DNA of 64,000 bases from Lotus japonicus. Its lineage: Eukaryota; Streptophyta; Magnoliopsida; Fabales; Fabaceae. The notes under the pieces are model-generated. The model worked only from the letters and a program-made list of their open reading frames with translations, had not been told where the DNA came from and ran no database searches. A program made the position numbers and the translations under genes. The DNA lies in NCBI RefSeq assembly GCF_012489685.1, contig NC_080042.1, forward strand, positions 28,711,158 to 28,775,157. The letters are read 5' to 3'. Shown in pieces: positions 57,850-64,000 of the stretch; positions within the stretch are counted from its first letter, which is position 1; each line of letters opens with the position of its first letter.

Positions 57850-60800
57850 TGTAACACCCTAAGGTACACAAAGAAGTGCTAATCGCATTTGGTAACTTTC
57901 CTAGTCACTTGGGCTCACCGTCTCGATGGCCAACCAAACTGCTCAACGAGCAAAAGAATGCAACTCGCACTCAGTGACCTTTCAACTTACCATGGCTCAC
58001 CATCTCGATGGCCAAACAAACAGCTCAACGAGCAAAAGAGCATCAACATACTCAGAACTGACTAGTTCCCCGACTTATCCCTTGGATTGGCCAACCAATA
58101 AAACTTGCTCATCGAGCAAAGTGCCAACGCACAATGGTTTCCCCAGAAACCTGGATCCGACAACACTTCTCATTTTCAAAACTTAATGTTCAAGCCCTAA
58201 ACTTTCGTCTGAGTCTTTTATCATTATATTAAGGGTTTTGAGGTTGTTTAATACATTATGGAGGTTCATTATGAAATTGTTTAAGTTTCATCTCTAATCC
58301 TATTAGTTTCAAAGATCCTATAATTCCAATGATTCCCTGGAGAAGGTCTCAAAACAAAAGGTCCATCATCACCCAAGTAATGGCCCGAGAAGTTCCCAGG
58401 TAAGCTGGCCGGGCACAATGCCTCATTAAAAGCCCTTCTTGCCTTAGACAGAACAACCCAAGTTCTTACGTGAATTCAAATGGGGTTTTTCCAATATCAT
58501 TTTCAAACTCAATTTTCCTTTGAGAAGGTCTCGATCCATAAAACAATAATAGGGTACGAACCTCGGTTCGTCCCATCAAACTTTATCCAAAAACTCGTCA
58601 GGAGTCTGGCATAACTACCCGTTATCCACTATCTTGACGTTCGTCACTCATTCGCACAATTGCACGGTATATTCAATATAGTCAGCAATTCAAGTGCGTA
58701 ATAAAAAGACACAATATAATCAATATAATCCAAATATCATGTGAACAAGTAATCCTATAGCCTATAGTTAACCATTTAACAATTAAGCATGCGAGTCAAT
58801 TATCAACATATCAATGTGATAAATCCTAATCTCCCATGTCGGCCGAAGCCCAGAAAATGGAGACACACGTCTCAATCAGTTCACTCGGCCGAAGCCTTCA
58901 AAAAACATTTTCAATCCAGACAATTCATATGCATAAACAATAATTCAAGTCGAATTTATCGACGCCTACAAAGCATTAGCTAGCAAGTAAGTTGCCCTAA
59001 CCTCGAACTCGTCCAGTGTGTTCAAGCAAGGCTCCTTCACAATCCTCTTTTCCTGCTCCAAGTGTTCCTCCAAACGAATCTTTGAGCAAACGAAGCGAAA
59101 GTCAATCAAAACAAGTCAATTCGGTCAATACAATACTAACTAGTGTTTAGACAAAGCTTAAGAAGCTTCAGAGTACAATTTTTAAGCATGAATAGACGAC
59201 AGAACCTCGTTCGCTAAAACGAGCATAACTCGAGCTACAGAACTCGGAATGACACGAAACCAGCGCCAAAATTTCGACAATCGAAAGAGCTATGCAATGG
59301 CTCAGGTCATAGAGATCCAAAAATTATTTTTGGACACGGTACCCTAAGCAATAGGTTTCGGCCACTATGTAAAATAGGGTTTCCGAGCTTTTTCTTCGAT
59401 CTAAATCGATTCCTAGGTATTCTTAGGCGATATCTAGGCCAAGGAAACTCTCAGAAAAATTATCGAATCGAAATCTCTTGCAGGGGTATTTTGGTCAATA
59501 TTTTTAGCTCAGAAACTCAAAATCAGAATTTCGAAAAACAAATTAGATGGGGTTGATACCAACGACGATTATAACGACTAATCTTACTAACGCTAAGCTC
59601 AGTCGAGGGTTTTAAGCCCAAAGGTTGGAACTTTAGCCAAAAATGGGTATTATGAGCAGAATTGAAACTCGGCGGCATTTCGGCGAGAATCGGCGAAATG
59701 TAATCCGCTAAACATGCTCATGGGCACGCAGAGAATAAGTTTGGATTGAAAGATGAAGTTATTTGGATAGTTTTGCCAAAAAAACTCAAAACTTAGAGCA
59801 TAGAAAAACATAGAAAAAAGCTACGGAAACGACGATCAGAGGTAAGGATTAGCGACTATACCTCGATACCTTCAAGTAGCAACTGTTGAATCAACGATCA
59901 AGCAAGAAATGGCAAAAATCTCTTCTCCTCCTCCTCTTGGTGAAGCTCGCGGGTTTGGGAAAGAAAATGGTTAATTTTTTTGTTTTTCATTTTTCAAGCT
60001 ACAACAACATATATATAGTGAATGAAATTGAAGATATTTTGTAAAGGTTAGATAAGGATGGATAGATATTTGTAAAGATCGGATAAGGATGAATAGATAT
60101 TTATCAAAGATCGGATAAGGATGAATAGATATTTATCAAAGATCGGATAAGGATGAATAGATATTTTGTAAACCGGTACAGATTAGTTTAGATATCGGAG
60201 GATTTAACTCATAGAGTTAAGATAAAAATATAAGAGCGATTCCGATTTTTCCTACTAATTCCAACGTATTTTAGACACGATATTCTTCCCGCTGAATCTT
60301 CTAATTCTTCAAAGAGATATCAGTACGATTTTTGGTTTTCGAGGCTTGTTTTTTATGTTTGCCGGCTTAAAATGCACTTTATGGTTTTGACCTCGGATGC
60401 AGAAACTTCCTTCTGAAGAAAGATTTGGAACGTCGATTAGAGTGGGCATTCGCGGATGAAATCTTTATTTGAAGCTCCGAACAGAAAAAGTTTTCATCAA
60501 CCGTTCATCTTAGGTTTCTTGGACTATCAGGGTTTTAGTTTCGGCAAACCTCCGAGGATTGGAATCGGACGTTCGTACATTCTAGGGTTTCGCCTCGAAA
60601 CGCTTGTTATATATGGATTAAGAGAAGTTCTAACATTTCTCTGAAGATTTTTGGAATTAGTTTCCGTCGTGTCTTTAAGTGTAAACTAGCTATTTACTTG
60701 TGTTTTTTCCCTAGGTTTAAGCGTATATCGATCGTGCTATAACTTTTATCGATTTTGATGAAATCCTTAGACTTTTCCTGAAGTTTCTCCTTCATAAATT

Positions 60801-60909
60801 TATTCCTTTCGATAAACTCTTGTTCAGGTTTTTCCTTCACGATACATCAAACCTAATCGTGAATAGGATTTTATTCACTTACTCTAAACTCAGAAACTTG
60901 GGTCTTACA
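57850..60909 (-). repeat. Element A, 5' LTR (3,060 bp)
   Basis: Complete LTR from TGTAACACCC to GGGTCTTACA (plus-strand view), next to the primer-binding site. Its last 2,516 bp pair with 1-2485. It holds the 78-nt exon-like block (59002-59079), three 32-bp tandem units (about 60074-60170) and the leader donor. It lacks the long LTR ORF found in B. Confidence 0.95.
60074..60170. repeat. 32-bp tandem repeat in LTR A (three units)
   Basis: Three units of aaagatcggataaggatgaa-type repeats, one more than in the left LTR. Confidence 0.8.
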
Positions 60910-61860
60910 CCACCACCATTCCCTCCTCCTCATGACCGCGAGCCACTACACCACATCACCATACCCATGGGCTCCTCCCCTTTTGTGCGACCACCACCGC
61001 CGCTGAACCACCGTCACAAACCCACAACGTGCCAGCCACCACGTCCTCCCCCCTTACGAAGCCACCGTGAGCAGAACAAAACGAAACTGACGTCGCCGAC
61101 GCCGTAATCTTCGACCTTCGGTTCCGGTGTCATCGGATCTCCGTTCATAGCGAGGTTAGTACCGTTGAGATCCTTGCGATGTGCACAACAAAACCCATGT
61201 CCCGAATCGCCGTTCGGTTGCCGTCGACCGCCGCCGCTGCCGCCTTCTATCAACTCCAGCGACTGATGGAAAAACGGAGTATACCACGACGATCCTTGCC
61301 GCGAGAGGAATAATAGCCCTCAATCATTTCAGTTTTGGACAACTTTTGTCGGCGAGCTCCGCCGAACTACAATTTGATTTTCAGAGTAAATTGTCAACTT
61401 TTTGGGGAAACAGACAGCGCCACTAAGATCCTGGCCGCGAAAGAATAAAGAACCACTATCTCTTTTGTGTCTCCTGCGACAATTCCTCCGTCAACCACCG
61501 CGAACCACAACTTTCTCCGGCGACTCTTCGCCGACAAGCTTTCAGAAACTTGATTTTCGTAAGCCTTCAACTCTTGTATATGTTTTAGCCTCGAGTAAGC
61601 AAGTTTTAAAGAAAAATAAACATTTTCATTGTAATTGTGAAAATCGAAGTTTAACAGTTGATTAGTGAAGAGTTGCGATTTATTTTACAAAATGGTTTTC
61701 ATTTCAAAAAGAGATAAGTAGTCTACTAATAACTGTAGTTGTTGACTGAGAAAGACTCGTTTAACATGTGTTCGCTTCGAGACAATTGCCTGAAGTCATA
61801 GCTCTAGACTTGAGTAGTAAGTAGCTCGATTAGTGATTTCGTTAAGTATGCTTGTGAAAG

Positions 61861-61977
61861 GTACGACGAACGGAAGCACCTTGCATCGACGCTACACAAT
61901 AGTAGGAACCGAGCAGACGCAGGCAAACAAAGATGTAATCGGATCGGAGTTGCACCTTAGTATGGAAATTGGCTAAG
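61861..61977 (+). other. Possible exon-like block in LTR H (117 nt)
   Basis: Lies between TTGTGAAAG and GTGAGGG, the place of the 78-nt block in A-D. It is 117 nt long (78 plus 39). The matching frame stays open except for a TAA in the last full codon. Weak support. Confidence 0.25.
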
Positions 61978-62829
61978 GTGAGGGAAACTTACTTGCTAGC
62001 TAATGCTACTAGGCGTCGATCAATTCGACTTGGTTATTGTGTTGATATTGAATATTGCTTTGATTTTGATTATTGTTTGGAACAGAGAAAATGATTTCTG
62101 GAGGCTTTGGCCGAGTGAACTTATATGAGACGTGTGTCTCCGTTTTCTGAGAGGCTTCGGCCGTTTACTGGTTTCTGTCTTATCGCTTTCTAGTGGATAG
62201 GACAAGATTATGTTTATAGCACTGCAATATTGATTCATCGCTCGATAGAGCTTGATGTATTTGCGTTTATGATTAAATTGTGTTGACTATATTCGTGCAT
62301 TTGATGCCACTCTCGGAGCGTGGAATACACTTACCCTTGTCATGACAATGACGGGTTTGTTTTGGGACTGTTTGTTAGGTCGAACCAAGGTTCGAACCTT
62401 TATTATTTTAGGGAATCTAGTGTTTTCTCGAGGAGTTTTTGGGTTTGATGGGAACTTTGAACTTATAGAGTTTTGGACTAAAAATAATCATAATTTGTTT
62501 TATATAGATAAATTCATAATATATTTATTAAGAATATAACGCTTTTAATTAATGACGACGATTTGATGGAAAAGACTTAGGAATGAACTTGAGTTTGGAA
62601 AACGGGAATCGGTCGGTGATCCTAGTTTTAGGAACATTATTTTGAAAGGTTTTGGAAAATGAGAATTGGATTTTGGAATTAATAATCATAATGCACTAAC
62701 TTACGATGAAACCTTTTACCTAATGAGAGAACTATTTTTAAGGGAACTCATATTATGGAAAAGAATTTGTAGACGGGCTTCGCCAAGGATCTAGGCGTTA
62801 GTGAGGTACCTAGTAGAGTACTCTTGGTG

Positions 62830-63291
62830 TAGCAGGATTTGACGGTTAACCGTATAGAGTTGCATCGTCCCTGACTATACCTAGCACAACAAGAAGTGAC
62901 GGTCAACCGCGTAGAGTTGTATCGTTCCTGTTGAAGTCTGGCATAGCAAGCAGGATGGTTAAACCCGTAGGGTCACAACCGACTTGACTATAGCCTAGGT
63001 TTCTCATTGTAGAAGCCTTTGGTATATCAACCAATTTTTACCTGTGAGGACGAATCGTTGTTTTGCTAATCATATTGCACTCATGGATACACGCGATGAA
63101 GTGCCAAGCGGAGTACTTCGGTATAGCAGGAAGCAACGATCAGCCGTGTAGAGTTGAATCGGTCCTGACTATACCTGGCACAACAGGAAGTGACGATCAT
63201 CCGTGTAGAGTTGTATCGTCCCTGTTGATGTTCGGCATAGCAAGCAGAAATGGTCAAACCATGTAGGGTATGCACCGTCTTGACTATAGCC
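62830..63291 (+). repeat. Two direct repeats of about 167 bp in LTR H
   Basis: 62830-62995 and 63124-63291 share the order tagcagg, gtagagttg-atcg, actataccт-type and ggcatagcaagcag motifs and both end cttgactatagcc. Each also contains a smaller internal repeat around tagagttg(t/c)atcg. They are separated by about 130 bp. Confidence 0.75.
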
Positions 63292-64000
63292 AAAGGTGAT
63301 AAGCGACACCTGAGCAGAAATGGTTAAACACGAGGCCAGTGTTACGACCGTCTCGAGGTGCCCAGCCTTTAAGTGGAAATACCGTTGGTTTGTCCCGTTG
63401 CCAAGCAGAGTGACGTTATTCGGATTTGTGTCAGCATATTCTGCATAAGCACACCATGCATCTTATTATGATTGACGTTGCATGACATGTCATGCCCTTT
63501 AATTATATGTGTTTAGATCTTGATGATCGGATTATTATTAGGGCTTTAATAACATGTTATGTATATACCTTAGGGTAGGCAACACAGAACTTATACGTAT
63601 ATATTCAACATATATATACCACCTCATTCTTCAAATGTTGGTTGTATATCTATTGTATTCTGTAAGTTGACCCTAGCGCCTTGACTTTGTTTGTATGTCT
63701 GTGTTTCGGCGGTCGGCCTGCTGCCAGACGTTCAACAACTGATTCGTGATGGTTCAATGTTCGGGGAGGACTTGGAGCGAAATAACTACTACTGAGCCTT
63801 CGACGTGGACCCGGACTTCGTGCAGGATCGGATGAGGGTCGATGTTAAGGGTGTAGTACATCGGGTGTCGTTGTCATAGCTCTGATTTTCATTTCTTATT
63901 CTGGGGCAGGGTAGGTCCCCGACTATTAGCTTGTTGTGTGGTTCTCTTCCGTGAGGATCACAGGGAGTTTGTCGGACGTAGGAGGTCTTTTGGAGGCCGT

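Larger units (their letters stand above)
60910..64000 (+). repeat. Element H: chromovirus-type LTR interrupted by A, running off the window
   Basis: The order of landmarks is that of the other chromovirus LTRs: a ccgcgag motif in a C-rich stretch (60940-61100), a donor-like ttcgtaagc near 61556-61564, a donor AAGGTGAGGG at 61975-61984, and a ggcttcggccgagtgaac segment (about 62100) shared with LTR A. A cggcgg...cagacgttca region near 63710-63740 matches the LTR ORF of B. At the right edge gcagggtaggt...ggaggtctt matches 6419-6500 of LTR B. Sequence is clearly diverged. The LTR start is outside the window because A is inserted in it; its end lies beyond 64000. Confidence 0.75.

Noticed and set aside
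60820..61107. 95-residue ORF rich in proline at the A/H border
   Set aside because: It crosses the LTR A terminus into H, so it is a chance junction ORF; the C-rich composition explains the prolines.
62830..63291. CRISPR-like spaced repeats
   Set aside because: There are only two long, imperfect units with no spacer array, in a plant LTR.

Overview
This 64 kb window is plant repetitive DNA. I see no host gene, rRNA or tRNA gene in it. It is a stack of nested LTR retrotransposons, reconstructed from paired LTR ends (TG...CA), 5-bp target-site duplications (TSDs), primer-binding sites matching initiator tRNA-Met, and polyprotein reading frames. Two groups are present: Ty3/gypsy chromoviruses with very long LTRs (Tekay/Del-like, with a chromodomain-like pol C-terminus) and one Ty1/copia Sirevirus with an envelope-like ORF. 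The style of both suggests a flowering plant, probably a legume; the species cannot be fixed from the sequence.

Nesting, with my own labels. H is a chromovirus-type LTR (60910-64000, + strand) running off the right edge. Element A (- strand, LTRs about 3.06 kb, left LTR cut by the window edge) sits in it and spans 1-60909. B (+, LTRs about 4.09 kb, 2723-56397, TSD accgt) is inserted in A. C (+, LTRs about 3.71 kb, 8658-32057, TSD acagg) is inserted in the pol gene of B. E (+, LTRs about 1.5 kb, 11886-19589, TSD gcatg) is inserted in the 5' LTR of C. D (-, solo LTR, 27932-31506, TSD cggat) is in the 3' LTR of C. F (Sirevirus, +, 38656-56064, TSD ttagg) is in the 3' LTR of B. G (-, 39026-46286, TSD attag) is in the 5' LTR of F. 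LTR-LTR differences counted by eye fall in the nesting order: A about 1.6%, B about 1.0%, C about 0.7%, E about 0.4%; F 3 in 536 bp; G 4 in 2580 bp.

Coding content. B, C and E each carry a near-complete gag-protease-RT-RNase H-integrase-chromodomain polyprotein of about 1,475 codons, broken by a few stops or one frameshift. A keeps gag but almost no pol. G keeps RT/RNase H fused in frame to the pol C-terminus, without gag, protease or the integrase core. F has a collapsed gag but open pol and env-like frames.

Most interesting: (1) the long chromovirus LTRs appear to hide a spliced gene: a TATA box, a leader exon, an exon of exactly 78 nt preserved in four different LTR types with third-position substitutions, and a final exon encoding a proline-rich, acidic protein that ends in a SUMO-interaction-like motif; (2) the Sirevirus carries, antisense between its env-like ORF and 3' LTR, a complete-looking small gene (TATA box, A-tract leader, 130-residue coiled-coil-like protein, poly(A) signal); (3) element G is nearly new by LTR identity although it encodes neither gag nor an integrase core, so it was probably mobilised in trans.
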